Shown here: positions 44,696-57,327 of the stretch, piece after piece | How the letters are laid out: the number at the start of each line of letters is the position of its first letter | Numbering within the stretch: position 1 is the first letter of the stretch | Source of the DNA: Hypericum androsaemum | Taxonomy: Eukaryota; Streptophyta; Magnoliopsida; Malpighiales; Hypericaceae | Reading direction: 5' to 3' | DNA length: 64,000 bases | Assembly: GCA_963995505.1 (NCBI GenBank) | Contig: OZ023197.1 | Coordinates: 13,762,475-13,826,474 of the forward strand | The notes under the pieces: generated by a model | Database searches by the model: none | Told to the model about the DNA's origin: nothing | Seen by the model: only the letters and a program-made list of their open reading frames with translations | Program-made: the position numbers and the translations under genes

Positions 44696-45416
44696 GGTTA
44701 TGGTTATTCGTAAACCTCATATTTTGTTTTGTGATTAAGTCGAGGATGGACGCAATAAATTACTCGGTGTTGGAAATTTTTTGTTGGAAGTGATAAAAAA
44801 TAGATGATTTCATTTTAGTATCGTTTTGGCTGATTTTCATATGATTTTGTGGTTCAAAATGCATTAACTAATTGACACTTGGGGAATTCCGGGTGGGCCT
44901 ATGAGTATCTAGAAACCTGATCTCTTGATAGACAGAGATCTATGGGTCAAGTAGGAAGAAATGTAAAGAGAGAACGAAAGTTGTTGAAACTAGCACATTA
45001 GAAGATTAATCGGCTAAAATAAATATGGCATTGATTGAGGGCATTTGTAGTGACCGAGGGAGGCTGAAGACCAAAAAGTGAGTTAATTATCAACCAAACA
45101 TTCTTCTTACGACTAGATGTAATTCCCCTTTTCTTGCAGAAAATAAAATTAATTTTACGTTCCTCTTTTCGGGAAGAGAGTACTAAGAAAATCCTATTAA
45201 TTGTAGCTTTTTTTTAACCTCTGGGAAAAACATGAAAAAAGACTGAATGGTACCCTGAAAAATTTCAAAATAATCCTATTTTTTAACAAATTTTCAAAAT
45301 CCACCAAAGAACAGATTTTTTTAGAGACTCATCCCTCGCTCCAAGATGACGCCAAACCCAGGAGTCTCGCAGTTTCCGCCCAAAAAGCTTTAAAACTCTC
45401 CCACCCGGCCACTCCA
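44696..45416. other. Intergenic region between RPL6 copy 2 and the SET-domain gene
   Basis: Non-coding. It contains the RPL6 3' flank and, from about 45,300, the likely promoter and leader of the SET gene (CTCTCCCACCCGGCC just before its ATG). Nothing else is recognised. Confidence 0.5.
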
Positions 45417-48381
45417 ATGGCGGCTTCCAAGTCCATAATGGCCTCCCTAACCCACTACCGCCCAATCACCTGCTCGGCCACAGCCTCCCCAACCTCCCTC
45501 TCCTCCTCCTCCTCCTCCTCCTCCCGCCTTGTCCCTTACCCTCCCGACCTCATCAAATGGGTCAAAAGGGAAGGCGGCTTCGTCCACCCTTCGGTAAGGA
45601 TATCGGAGGACGGTCCCTATGGCCTCGGCCTCGTCGCTTCCCAACAAATCCCAAAAGGGTCCCCTCTGATTGCCCTCCCCGACCATGTCCCGTTGAAGTT
45701 TGGGCCTGACCGGGACGGGCCCACCTCGGTTCTCGCTGGCCTGGCTAGCCATGTTCCTGGTGAGTTGTGGTTTGGTTTGTTCCTAAGTTCGAGCACCCTC
45801 GGGCCCTATTTAAGAGCGGCTCTCCGAATGATGTCTTTTATATTCGTAAGGCTTGAAAGCAAGAATACGGAAAATCCGAGTTCCTTAACGGTTGGACCAA
45901 CTCCCATTGGTGGCTTGTGTAGTGTTGGGTCTTGCTAAAGATGGGATTTTTTTAAGTGGGGTTTGGAGAGTGAGGGGAGGACATGATGCTAGTGAACTGG
46001 TTCCTGGTGCTGTTGTTAGGGATTTGTGAGAGATTGTGTTAGAATTTAGATGCAGCTAGGCCCTTTTCGATAAATGTGGTACAGATGTTGGCGAGGATAT
46101 GGAAACTTGAGCGTTGTTATTAGTGTGTTTCGGTTCCATTTGTTTTGCGGTATCAATCTAGTTTAGCGCCAGTCTGTTAGCTTGGGGTTCAATGGAAAGT
46201 GGTTTGTAACAGTGTAAGGCGAGAAATGGAGGTCGGCTATCACTGACTAGCATAAGAGATTATGTGAGATCTATGTGGTGCATTTATCCGATGGATATCT
46301 GACAATCGTTTTCCTGACTTCCCATTTTGCTGAACCTTTTTCTGGACATGATGGATTTGGTGACTTACGTTTTCGGGTTGCACTCACTAGTTTTAAGGGG
46401 GAAGATGATAATCATTCCATTTGTTGTCTTACTTTCTCTTAACGTGCTAGATATTGATTTGATGAGGTGAATCTTACTATTATAGAACATCGTCATGTAG
46501 GCTTTCATTGCTTTGTATAGGTGTGTAACTTTTCGAATTACAAATTAGTATGTATACACTTTTGAATCTGAGTATACTTTACATCTGCAAGCATTTGACA
46601 GATGAACTATGGTCAATGAAATTGGCCTTGAAACTTCTGCACGAAAGAGCAAAGGTCGATTCTTTCTGGTGGCCATACATTAGCAACCTTCCTGAGACTT
46701 TCAGTGTTCCTATCTTTTTCCAGAGGGAAGATATAGAGGACTTGCAGTATGCTCCCCTTGTTCACCAGGTATTGCCATCAATAATTGTTGTTTGAGATGT
46801 TATAAGGATCCGGTAAAGTACTACTGTAGTACTAAGTTAGTTTAGGCTTCTGACTGAAGGACATTTTCATCTGTTAGGAACGAAATATTTTACCATTTTA
46901 AGGACTATAAACATAATAAAATGTAAGAGAGTTAGTTTAATACATGCGTTGAACATTTCTAAAAGCTGAAATTGAGTTAGTTATCATAATTCACATTAGA
47001 AAATGGGGACATAGTCGTGGAATGGTTGGTTCGTCCAGATAGCCATGAAGAAAGTTGAAACATCTTATAGTGGATTTTGCAACCGTTGTGGTGGCACCTT
47101 TCCCAAAATTCTCTATTGGAATACACCATTGCTGAAGGGTGTCAAAAAATCGAGATGGGTTTCTGCTTAACGGAATCACTTTAGTCATCCTATTTATGCA
47201 ATCTTCCGACTTTTGACTAACATTTGGATTCCTAATAAGTCATTGATTCTCAATTTATGTTGTGAATGTAACAAACACGTGTTCCTTAATTAGGTAAAGA
47301 AGAGATGCCGCTTTCTGCTTGATTTTGACAAACTTCTCAAGAAAGCTCTGGCAAATGTAGAACCGAGTGATCATCCATTTGCGGGTAAAGATGTGGAGTC
47401 ATCTGCACTTGGGTGGGCAATGTCAGCGGTCTCATCCAGGGCATTTCGGCTGTATGGGGAGAAGCTTCCCGATGGGTCCCACGTAGATTCTCCCATGATG
47501 CTTCCTCTAATAGATATGTGCAACCACAGTTTCGATCCTAACTCACATATTGTTCAGGAGAAAGATGCGGGCAAGGATAACATGCTTGTTACGGTAAACT
47601 GTTCATTTTCTTTCGTATTTCGGTTGTCCAATGTTTGGTCAGCAGGAATTTAATGGAAGTTCTGTGTTTGCTACACTAGGTAGTGGCGGAAACACGAATC
47701 GAGGAAAACGATCCATTACTTCTCAATTACGGCAGTTTAAGTAACGACCTCTTCTTACTGGACTATGGATTTGTGGTGGCTTCGAACCCTAATGACTGCG
47801 TTGAGCTCAAGTACAGTCTAGGTCTTCTGGAAGCTGCAGGTTACACGGTCGGGGTTTATTCGCCTAACTTCTCTTCACCAAAGCCATGGCAGCAAAAGAT
47901 TCTATCCGAGCTACAATTGATTGGAGAGGCTTCAAACCCCAAGGTACTGGTACTTCACAATCAATTTCATTGTCGCTCGAAATCATCTCTGCAATGCTAC
48001 CATCTAAAGTAAGTCTTTGCGTCGTAGGTCATTCTTGGAGGCGAAGAGCAGGTAGACGGACGCTTGTTGGCGGCCCTCAGAGTATTGCTTGCGACAAACG
48101 AAGATGCGGTAAACAAAGTGGACTTGGAAACTCTCAAATCGTTGTCAGCTTTTGCTCCTGTAGGAGACGAAATTGAGCTGTCTGCTCTGCACATTATTGT
48201 CGCTCTGGTATCCAATATATTCGAGAGAATGCCGACTAAACCGCACGACGACGACGAGATTTTGCGTCAGCGTATCCCGGATTTGACTAGATTGGTTGTC
48301 CAGTACAGAATCGAGAAGAAAAAGGTGTTGTCAGAGGTGATGAGAACACTTGGTGTGAAGGTGAAGGCACTAATGCTTTAG
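45417..48381 (+). CDS. SET-domain protein lysine methyltransferase, Rubisco LSMT-like, probably plastid-targeted
   Basis: Five exons, 45417-45759, 46602-46768, 47294-47593, 47680-47943 and 48028-48381, join in frame to 475 residues. The N-terminus is rich in Ser/Ala/Thr and poor in acidic residues, which fits a chloroplast transit peptide. The split SET domain starts with EDGPYGLGLVASQQIPKGSP. Its catalytic signature is DMCNHSFDPNSHIV in exon 3 and LLNYGSLSNDLFLLDYGFV in exon 4, containing the conserved NHS and the active-site Tyr region. The C-terminal half (exon 5) is the helical substrate-binding (Rubis-subs-bind) domain of this class. The family methylates lysines in plastid enzymes such as Rubisco large subunit or aldolase; the actual substrate here is not known. 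An At5g14260-like assignment is from memory. Confidence 0.92.
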
Positions 48382-50083
48382 GATGCGGCGGTTGTAGCCT
48401 TATCAAGTGTCAATCTGACCAACTACGAGAGAACGTGCAAAGGGTTCGTATCAAGCATTCTGAGACCATTTTGTTCTTACTTTCTCTCTTAGTTTCCGTC
48501 TCTTCAATATCTCTTCAGCCTTCATAATTTTGACCTTCCCTGTTGTATTACATCATAATCTACTTCATCCCATTCTCGCTCATAAAGTTCTATTCCAACT
48601 CTTTTACTTCTTTTTTATGATGTTCCAACTCAGTTTCTAAGATTAGATTGTTTTAGTTTAATCCGAGGTCTCGAATTGGAGTAGAAGAATACATTTGTTT
48701 TAAAGTTTTGTAAGGAGATACTTGTGATGCTTGCCGTCTCACCCAAATTGATTGAATTAGTTAGTTTAATAGACATCTAGAAACAAACATTTTTTCCGAG
48801 AATATTATCAGCAAAACAATCGAACACGATTTTTTTCTGAAGACAAATATAAATGTGATGCAAAACTTGTATAAGAAATTCACTAAAATTTGTAAAACCG
48901 AACTTTATGAAAAAGTGACAAATGAATTGGTGATTGTGGACCGTGATAAATTGTTGGTTGGACATTTTTTTTCCTCCTTGGTGCTCCAACCACCTGGCTG
49001 CTTCTTGCCTACGCCTAATTTGTCGCTATTGACACTTCCAAATGGGAAATCGCAAGTGGGTTAGGACACTTTTTTCCTAAACTTGGTTTAGTTACTTTAG
49101 TACACTCGTTCAGCAATCTAGAACGTGCAATTTTTCTAATGTCTCGGACCAAATGACGATGAATAGGATAAGGTGAGGATTTCATCGGAACCTTAGTCGA
49201 CGAATTCGACCGAACAAGGTATGGGTCTGAGTAGAGTAAAAGAGTAAGATCTACCTTTAATCCTAAGTCAACTAACATGAACTTATAAGATAAGGTTTGA
49301 ATATCTCAATCTACAAGGTCTGAATTTTTTTTTGCCATCCCAAATTTCCGTCAAACTTTCTTGGTCCACCTACCTTAACTTCCACGCACCAAATTTGTGT
49401 CATAATTTTCTCAGGGCCAGACGACAGGAATCACCGGCTGCCGCACGAGAAAGGGGGCCGACCAAAATATTACAATGGTTTCGTTATGGGTCCAATATCC
49501 ACAAAATTAAGTACTTACTGGGTCAAAAGTTAATTAAAATAAATCGAGCTTTGACCTAATGCTTGTACTCAAGAAAAAAATTAATCATAAACACAAAGAG
49601 ATTATAATACTAGCAAAATTGAGTGAACTTGATTATTATCAAAGAAAATTATGAGAAAAGACGGAAGTGCAGCTAAAAGACATGTAACGAACAATATAAG
49701 GCATTGTGAAATTTAAGAAAGTGCAATTATGAAACTCTGACCGTAAAAATTTACCAAAGACGAAAGTGCAAATTTAAGCTAAAATTATGTACATGGAAGC
49801 AAAGGACTTGCGTTTTGATTTTAGCCATTTCCGGCCTATGGTTTTAAATTGACTGGGTTCAGTTTGATTTCCAAGTTTCCAAAAAGCAAACCATTCACAA
49901 TGCAGTTGAATTCGACGGTCAAACTTTTTGTTATTAAAATTTAAGATACTCCCAACACCTATGATCAAACCTATAAACCACTCTCTAACAATAAGCTAGC
50001 CTATCTAGCAACTTGTATAATAAAAAAGGCATTTGAGCTAACTGCGCAAGATGTAAAAGAAATTGACGAAAATCCAAGTTCAA
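48382..50083. other. Intergenic region, no gene seen
   Basis: The SET gene 3' UTR runs to perhaps 48,600. Around 49,150-49,340 there are blocks (AGGATAAGGTGAGG, GGTATGGGTCTGAG, GCCATCCC) that resemble a decayed copy of the hAT-like MITE family. The rest is AT-rich and non-coding. Confidence 0.45.
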
Positions 50084-50374
50084 TCAATTCCCAATCGAGA
50101 TTGGTCTAGCAGCCTGATCATGATTCAAACCAAGAGGGGAACGTGACCTCTGCCTGTTGCCCATCATCTTCCTCCTCAAACCTCCTCCACTGCTGACCTC
50201 CACCTCCTCTCCAATTGATGGCTGCTTGATCTTCTGATGCTCTTGCTTGATCTTCATCACTTGGCTATGAACTGGGGCCCCACCAAAACCTAGTACTGCG
50301 TCTTCTTCAGACAAGTATCCATCCTCTTCCTCTTCCCTTATAGTAGGAAAATTATTGGTGTTCTTGTGATCCAT
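50084..50374 (-). CDS. Short hydrophilic protein of unknown function
   Basis: A 96-residue single-exon frame. A TATA-like CATATAAATATAAAA lies at about 50,468-50,482 on the minus strand, roughly 100 bases upstream of the ATG, with a GA/CT-rich leader, so it looks like a real small gene. The protein is acidic near the N-terminus (REEEEDGYLSEEDAVLGFGG), has a central MKIKQEHQKIKQ and a basic RKMMGNRQRSRSPLGL with an SR-type motif, and ends RPISIGN. It has no signal peptide or membrane segment. I do not recognise a named family. Confidence 0.55.
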   Translation of the reverse strand: MDHKNTNNFPTIREEEEDGYLSEEDAVLGFGGAPVHSQVMKIKQEHQKIKQPSIGEEVEVSSGGGLRRKMMGNRQRSRSPLGLNHDQAARPISIGN

Positions 50375-50482
50375 GGCTAAATACTATAGAAGAAGGGTGA
50401 AGAAGGTGGCTCACGCTTTATGGCCTTGTGTTACCTACAATTGGTGGAAGGATATGTGAGAGAGAGTTTTATATTTATATGG

Positions 50483-51284
50483 GAAGAAAGATGGTTGAAA
50501 AGGTAGAGAAGAAAGAGAGTTGTAAAGTACGATAAGAGTTGGTACGAGAATTAGATTTACGGTTTTAATTCAAATCTTACGAATGTAAAAAAAAAACTAT
50601 GAAGAGAGTTATTCTCTAAAATAGAGTCTGAAAATATTTTACCAGAACTAAAATAGAGTTTAAAGGGCATGGTTGGGTTAATTTTGTTCATGAATGTTGT
50701 TGGGGGAATTAGGAATATGGAATATACATCGTACATATGTCGTGGCTTTTGGTGGTCAAACTAGTGCGGTTTGAATAAGTTGCATGCCTATTTAGTACAC
50801 ATTTGAATATGGAATATTCCTTGGTCTAATTAACTCTTTAGTAACACATGAACATAACAGTGTTGTATACCTCAAAAATAACATAATAGTGTTGTACGAA
50901 AAATTTTGCTACCTCATGTTCGAAAATTGGATATTGATTTATGAACGCTGAGAGAGCGAAAGGTTTCCTAGTGTGTCCGCTTGGAGTGAAAATATGAGTT
51001 CAATGTGAAATTAATTCTAGCAATATCAACGTCAACTTAGAGACTTTTTTAGCGCAATATTTTTTTTCTTACTGCTATTTTTTTCCACCAAATTTTACTG
51101 CGGTAAAATTTTGACAAGTGTAATTATCGCATCTTCGAAAGAGATAATTTTATTTAGGTTTAAGTAATACCATTAGTAAAAACAACAACTTTACCTATTA
51201 AAAAAAGGGTTCAGGGTTAGGTAGATTTTCCAAGAGGGAAGCAATTTGCTTCTTTTGACCGGTCCACTTTCAAACAATTCTTAT
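50483..51284. other. Intergenic region, no gene seen
   Basis: AT-rich, non-coding. Confidence 0.5.
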
Positions 51285-51360
51285 CCTTTTTTTTGTAGGT
51301 AAAAATACTTTATAAAAACTGAAGAAAGAAATTACAAAGAAGCCCTACAATAAGATATCT
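51285..51360 (-). mobile_element. LINE-like 3' tail fragment next to the copia insertion
   Basis: A T-run followed by GTAGGTAAAAATACTTTATAAA and a purine-rich stretch resembles, on the minus strand, the 3' tails at 5.6 and 23.8 kb. The copia element inserted immediately to its right. Confidence 0.4.
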
Positions 51361-51365
51361 ACAAT

Positions 51366-51592
51366 TGTTACGTGTTACGCAAGTCACGTCCCGTTTTGCA
51401 TAAAGTCAAGAAAAGGACAGTAAGTTGGGATCTGTAGACATGCGTTAGTCGTGTACATGTAATTAGGAAATGACATATTCAGAATAGGGAAATACACATC
51501 AGGCTAGGCTGCTGTCGTAAACCCTAGCAGAACCTAGATCTTGTATATATACGTGAGGTTGATTAATGAGAAGCAGCTCCTTGCGTTTTTCA
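51366..51592 (+). repeat. 5' LTR of the copia element
   Basis: Starts TGTTACGTG and ends TTTTTCA. It contains the TATA-like TGTATATATACG about 60 bases before its end. It matches the 3' LTR except for about five substitutions, four of them transitions. Confidence 0.95.
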
Positions 51593-51632
51593 TGGTATCA
51601 GAGCAAGTGGAGATCTAAATTAGCATCAAATC

Positions 51633-54600
51633 ATGTCGAGAGTAGATGAAAGCCAGACGAGCGGTGATGTGGAGGAAAGATCCACAACTATGTTGTCCGG
51701 GGCTGTTGACTCACAGTCCCCGTACTACATACATGCGTCCGACAACCCGGGGCATGTGTTCGTGAGCAATTTACTCAACGACGGTAACTATGGAGAGTGG
51801 GTTGCCGACATGATGAATGCCCTGTATGCAAAAAATAAGTATGGGTTTGTGGATGGCACCATACCACGACCGGCGACAACGACGGCTGAATATCCGCTGT
51901 GGATGCGCTGTGACACCATGCTGAAGGGATGGTTGAAGAGTGCAATGGAAAAGGAGATTCGTTCCAGCATACGATATGCCACGACGGCAGCCGAAATCTG
52001 GTTCGATCTTGAAGAACATTTCGGGAAAGGAAGTGCACCACGAGCCTATGAACTTAGGCGAGCGGTAGCACAACTAAGGCAGGACAAACTTTTGGTTTTG
52101 GCCTACTACACCAAGATGAAAGGGTTGTGGGATGAAATACAGGCAATCAATCCATTGCCTCAATGTACTTGCCGAAAGTGCAAGTGTGACTTGCCCAAAC
52201 AAATGGCTGCGATAAGAGAAAAATAACGTCTTTATGACTTCCTGATGAGCTTGGATGAAAGTTTCCAAGTGGTGAAGACTCAGATCTTGAGTACGACACC
52301 ATAGATGAGTCTTGGAACCGCCTATCATCTCGTAGCGGAGGACGAGCATCAAAGGAATCTCTCCAATGCTCGACAAGTTGCTGGAGCGGTCTTCCAGGTT
52401 GGCAGAGAAAGAACAAGCAATCAGTACAAAACACCAAAGGGCGAGAAGCCGAGATGCGATCATTGTGGAAAGCTTGGACATAATGACGATCAATGCTTTG
52501 AATTGATTGGTTACCCTCCTGGATGGGTCAAGCATGGACATCAAGAAAATCTTTCGAAGCAAGGGAAGATGCAGTCTGCAGGAGGCACATGTCCTAGGGC
52601 CGTACAAGTCTCGCATGAGAACAGCCCCGTGCCGGGTCTTGCCAATGACCAATATGCAAACTTGATGAAATTCTTGACTGTAGACAGCGGAGACAGTAAG
52701 CTAAGTCCATCTTTTCTGGAACCAACAGTCAACATGGCTGGTAAGACATTCTCAACACAAGAGTGGATTATCGATTCGGGAGCTACCGAACATATAGTGT
52801 CGGATCAAAATTTATTTTAGGGACTGATTGAAATGATTGAACATCAACCGGTCAAGATACCGAATGGCACTCATGTCCCAGTTCGTGGAAGAGGAAAAAG
52901 TGAAGCTAAATGACAAGATTGTCTTAGATCGTGTCCTTTTTATCCCAGAATTTAAGTACAATTTACTTTCGGTTAGTCGTATGACGAAAGACTTGAATTA
53001 TATATTCACTTTTACTTCCAACTCTTGCCTTGTACAGGACTTACCAACGAGGAGGCCGATTGGTCAGGGTAGGGGTTGTGACAGACTTTACTACCTCAGC
53101 GTGATGCAAGACGGAGGGGTGGTAATGACTGTTCAAAGGTACGATAATTTTCAGCTTTGGCACAGAAGACTTGGACATCCTTCAAGGGACAAGATGAATC
53201 ATGTAACTCTTGTTCGAGATAAGATAGTTTCCATGGATGTTCAGCATTGTGATTCCTGTTTACGTGCAAAACAAACACGAGTTCCTTTCGTACCTAGTTC
53301 AATAAAGACAAGTGCCTGTTTTGATTTGATACATTGCGATATATGGGGTCCGTATCGCACAAGCTCTTTAACTGGTGCACGTTTCTTTCTTACCATAGTG
53401 GATGACTATAGTAGGAGAGTTTGGGTATACTTGATGCAGCACGAGTCGGAAGTCGGGGAGCTTTTGCGTGCTTTTTACACCATGGTGCATTCTCAATTCG
53501 GTGTACAAATAAAGAGACTCCAGAGCAACAATGGAGCTGAATTCAAGTCGCTTGCCATGCTAAAGTTCTATGCCGAAATGGGAGTGATCTTACAAACATC
53601 TTGCATCAACACGCCCCAGCAAAATGGGGTCATCGAGCGTAAACATAGACACATCCTGGAAATGGCCCGAGCTCTCCAGTTCCACGCCAACCTCCCAGTG
53701 GAATTTTGGGGCAAATGCGTGTTGACAGCAGTTTATCTCATTAATCGGCTGCCATCGACAGTAATAAGCAACAAAACATCGTACGAGATCATGTTCGGAA
53801 AGCCAGTAAGCTACAATCACCAACGCAGTTTTGGTTGCTTAGCGTACGCACATCAGCACACAAGTGACAAGTTCACGGAAAGGGGGAGAAAGTGTGTGTT
53901 TCTTGGTTATCCCTCAAGGCAAAAAGGATACAAACTTTATAACTTGGAGACCGGAGAAGTCATAATCACTCGTGATGTGGTATTTTTGGAACAAGAATTT
54001 CCATTCACTCAGACCACTACGATTGATGTTCAAAGGTCAGGTGATCAAGCAGGGTCGGCTGGCACAGATCGTAATGTCATTGTAGAGGAAGAGAATGAGA
54101 TGGTGCAGCCTGCTCCAATGCCTGACGAAAAGGGAGCTGGAAGTACTGAAATTAGGGTGCGGGATGATCATACAGATCAAAGGGAAACTGAGAAAATAGG
54201 GGATGCATCCCCATGCAGAGACTTGGTCGTTGTTCCACAATCAGAGATCCGCCCGAAGAGGAACCGGAAACCACCGCAGCACCTAGAAGGCTTCGAAGTG
54301 TCATTACCCCCCTTCATAGCATTACAACAACCCGCCCAACCTTCGACCTGCTCCAAGGTATATCCTTTAGCTCACTTTGTCAATTATAATAATTTTTTTG
54401 ATGTACATAAGGCGTTGCTTGTGGCCATCACGTCGCATGATGAGCCAAGAAGTTTTTACAAGCATTGGAATCCAATGGCACCTGGTCTTTACAAAGGCTA
54501 CCTAAAGGAAAGAAGGTGGTCGATTCAAAATAGATTTACAAGGTCAAGTTTAAACCTAACGGAGAGGTGGAGAGGTATAAGGCGAGGCTAGTGGCCAGGG

Positions 54601-55926
54601 GTTTTACCCAAGTAGAAGGAGTGGACTTTCACGAGACATTCACGCCGGTGGCGAAGCTGGTAACCCTACGCTATTTGTTGGCGATGGCGGTAAAGAAAGG
54701 GTGGATTATCCAGCAGTTGGACGTAAATAATGCATTCCTCCACGGAGACTTACACGAAGAAGTCTATTTAAAAATACCTCAAGGCTTCCGAAGACCTGGT
54801 GATACAAGAGTTTGTCGGTTGAAGAAATCTTTGTATGGGTTACGACAAGCATCGAGGAGCTGGTATTGTAAGTTTGCTGGTGCCTTGTCAAAGATAGAGT
54901 TTGTGCAGTCACAGCTGATCATTCGTTGTTTATCTATCAAAAAAGATACGCCGTGATTATGGCCCTAATCTATGTAGATGATGTCATAATTGTCGACACT
55001 GATGGGGAAACAATTGAGCAGATTAAGAGGTATCTGGATAAGCTGTTTGGAATTAAGGACCTAGGATCTCTCAAATATTTCCTGGGGATTGAAGCGGCTA
55101 GGACGTCTAAAGGGTTGGTGCTCAGCCAAAAGAAGTATACCCCTGACATATGAAAGGAGTGTAGAAAGGAGGAAAGCAGACCGGCTGATTTTCCAATGGA
55201 GCAGAACCATCGCCTTACTTCTGATCAAGGGGAAGAGGTGGCCGATCCAAAAAGGTACCGCAGGTTGATTAGACGTTTAATGTATCTGGTGGTGACGCGT
55301 CCAGACTTGTCCTATGTTGTAGGGGTGCTAAGCCAGTTTGTTAATTCACCACGGGAAGAACACATGCAAGCAGCAAATCGGGTGGTCGAATACTTAAAAG
55401 CCACCGCTGGGCAAAGTATTATGCTTTGGGCAGATGGGGGAGCATTGCTAGTAGCGTATTACGATGGGATTAAGGAGGATGTCCCACTACGAGGCATTCT
55501 CGAACAGGCTATTTTGTAACGTTGGGAGGATCGCCAGTTTCTTGGCGTAGTAAAAAGCAGTCTGTGGTTGCAAGATCGTCAGCAGAGGCAGAGTATCGAG
55601 CAATGGCCAGCACGGTTAGTGAGGTCATTTGGCTACGATGGTTGATGCACGAATTGGGAATGCACTAAGAAGAGGCAACAACGTTGTATTGTGACAACCA
55701 AGCGGCATTGCACATCGCACTAAACCCGGTGTTCTATGAACGAACGAAATACGTGGAGATGGATTGTCATTTTTTTTGAGAACGTATCATCACGAATGAG
55801 ATAATGCCACGGAAGATCGCTATGAAAGATCAGCTGGCGGACATATTCACTAAAGCGCTTGGAAAGGAGCGGTTTCATCAGTTATTGCGCAAGTTGGGCT
55901 TTGCTAACTTGCACGCGCCAACTTGA
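51633..55926 (+). pseudogene. Inactivated copia gag-pol
   Basis: Gag starts at 51,633 (SNLLNDGNYGEWVADMMNAL) and is stopped near 52,224 and again near 52,302. The nucleocapsid knuckle CDHCGKLGHNDDQC (52,467-52,510) and protease site WIIDSGATEHI follow. A stop at 52,818 precedes the GAG-pre-integrase HRRLGHPS region and integrase. Integrase has HCDIWGPY and a third-position Glu region QNGVIERKHRH, but the second catalytic Asp motif reads SNNGAEF instead of SDNG. RT has YKARLVARGFTQVEGVDF and IYVDDVII, and RNase H has a [13 protein letters not shown] motif. Stops and frame changes also lie before and after RT. It cannot encode a working polyprotein, although its LTRs are well preserved; it may have moved in trans or decayed since insertion. 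Confidence 0.9.
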
Positions 55927-55933
55927 GGGGGAA

Positions 55934-56160
55934 TGTTACGTGTTACGCAAGTCACGTCCCGTTTTGCATAAAGTCAAGAAAAGGACAGCAAGTTGGGATC
56001 TGTAGACATGCGTTAATTGTGTACATGTAATTAGGAAAGGACATATTCAGAATAGGGAAATACACATCAGGCTAGGCTGCTGTCGTAAACCCTAGCAGAA
56101 CCTAGATCTTGTATATATACGTGAGGTTGATTAATGAGAAGCAGCTCCTTGCATTTTTCA
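55934..56160 (+). repeat. 3' LTR of the copia element
   Basis: 227 bases, TGTTACGTG to TTTTTCA, followed by the target duplication ACAAT. Confidence 0.95.
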
Positions 56161-56165
56161 ACAAT

Positions 56166-57327
56166 GTTCTACCCAGTCTTACATAGTTCTACCCAACCCA
56201 TACCCGAAAAACTCCTACCCGTAACTCCCATCCCCCAACTGAAGGACGACTTCCACCGTAAGATAGTACAAGTGTTGTAGTCGAGAGTCTAACAAAAAAA
56301 ATCCAAAATCGTAAAACCCAGTAAAAAAAAAGCAAAATTGGAAAACAGCAACCTCGTATACACTGCAATACAAAGTCGTCCAACTAGAAAGACTAATAAC
56401 GAACATCCTCGCTATTTACAAATTTGGCTTTATCATAGTTACTAAAAGACTAACACTTAGCATAGTTTTAATGTTTCCGAAAACAAACTCGTTAATTTCT
56501 GATTCCAAATACCGGTCAAAGTTTCGTTAAAGATATATTGAACTTTAACGAGTACTTTGATTTTTAACATTCGGCGTTCTTATTTTTGAAGAATTGAATG
56601 AACCAAGGAAGATTGATCGTTTTTTTAAACGCAATCACGATCGATAATAGAATGTTATGATTCGTCAATTTCATCATCGAAATTCAGATATCTCCGAGTA
56701 TTTGTCCCGAAAATGTCAAAATCTAAACTAAACAATTACATATTTTTTCTTAATTACAGCTATAAAGTGAATATATTTTTTCTGTCTACAAAATAAAATT
56801 TTCCCTTTTATTCTTTCCTAAATAATAATAATCAGCTCTTTGGTATTGTCTCATTTGAAAATAGACTCTCTCTGGGCTACAATAATAATAGACTCTTTGG
56901 TATTGACTCAGCTCGGAAGAACTTGGGCTATCAAGCCCATAAAAAATCTCCCCAAAAAAGCCCATAAAGATACAGTTTCAGTTTTGGGCCGTCGAGTTCA
57001 TGGGCCTTCATTTTCCATGATAATGTAGACTTCCGATAAGGAAAAAAATTCATGACGTGGCGTATTAGGGTTTTACTGGTGTATGTAAAGTATTGGGTTC
57101 ATTTTTAAATTGTTATAATACTATCAAGTGATAAATCACTTTCACCTATAACTAAAAAGACAAGGAGATAACATGCAAGATGACTAGACTTCACAATGAC
57201 TGTTTCTATTTTGGAAAGTTGCCGCTTGACATTCAGACCAGACATTTAAATTTTCCAGCCGTAGCTTTTCACGGATTAAGCAGTACACTAGGAAATGAAA
57301 AAAAATAATTTAAAACCAATAATATTA
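56166..57327. other. Intergenic stretch, no gene seen
   Basis: AT-rich and non-coding. A short direct repeat with CAATAATAATAxxCTCTTTGGTATTG occurs at about 56,823 and 56,879. Nothing else is supported. Confidence 0.5.

Larger units (their letters stand above)
51366..56160 (+). mobile_element. Full-length Ty1/copia retrotransposon with target-site duplication
   Basis: 4,795 bases bounded by two 227-base LTRs (TG...CA) and flanked by ACAAT on both sides (51,361-51,365 and 56,161-56,165). A primer-binding site TGGTATCAGAGC follows the 5' LTR at 51,593, and a purine tract GAGGGGGAA lies before the 3' LTR at about 55,925. The gene order protease-integrase-RT-RNase H makes it copia type. The two LTRs differ at about 5 of 227 positions, so insertion is relatively recent. 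Confidence 0.96.

Noticed and set aside
45447..45752. 101-residue minus-strand frame over SET exon 1
   Set aside because: It is antisense to a well-supported exon and is Gly-rich only because of the (TCC)n serine codons on the plus strand.
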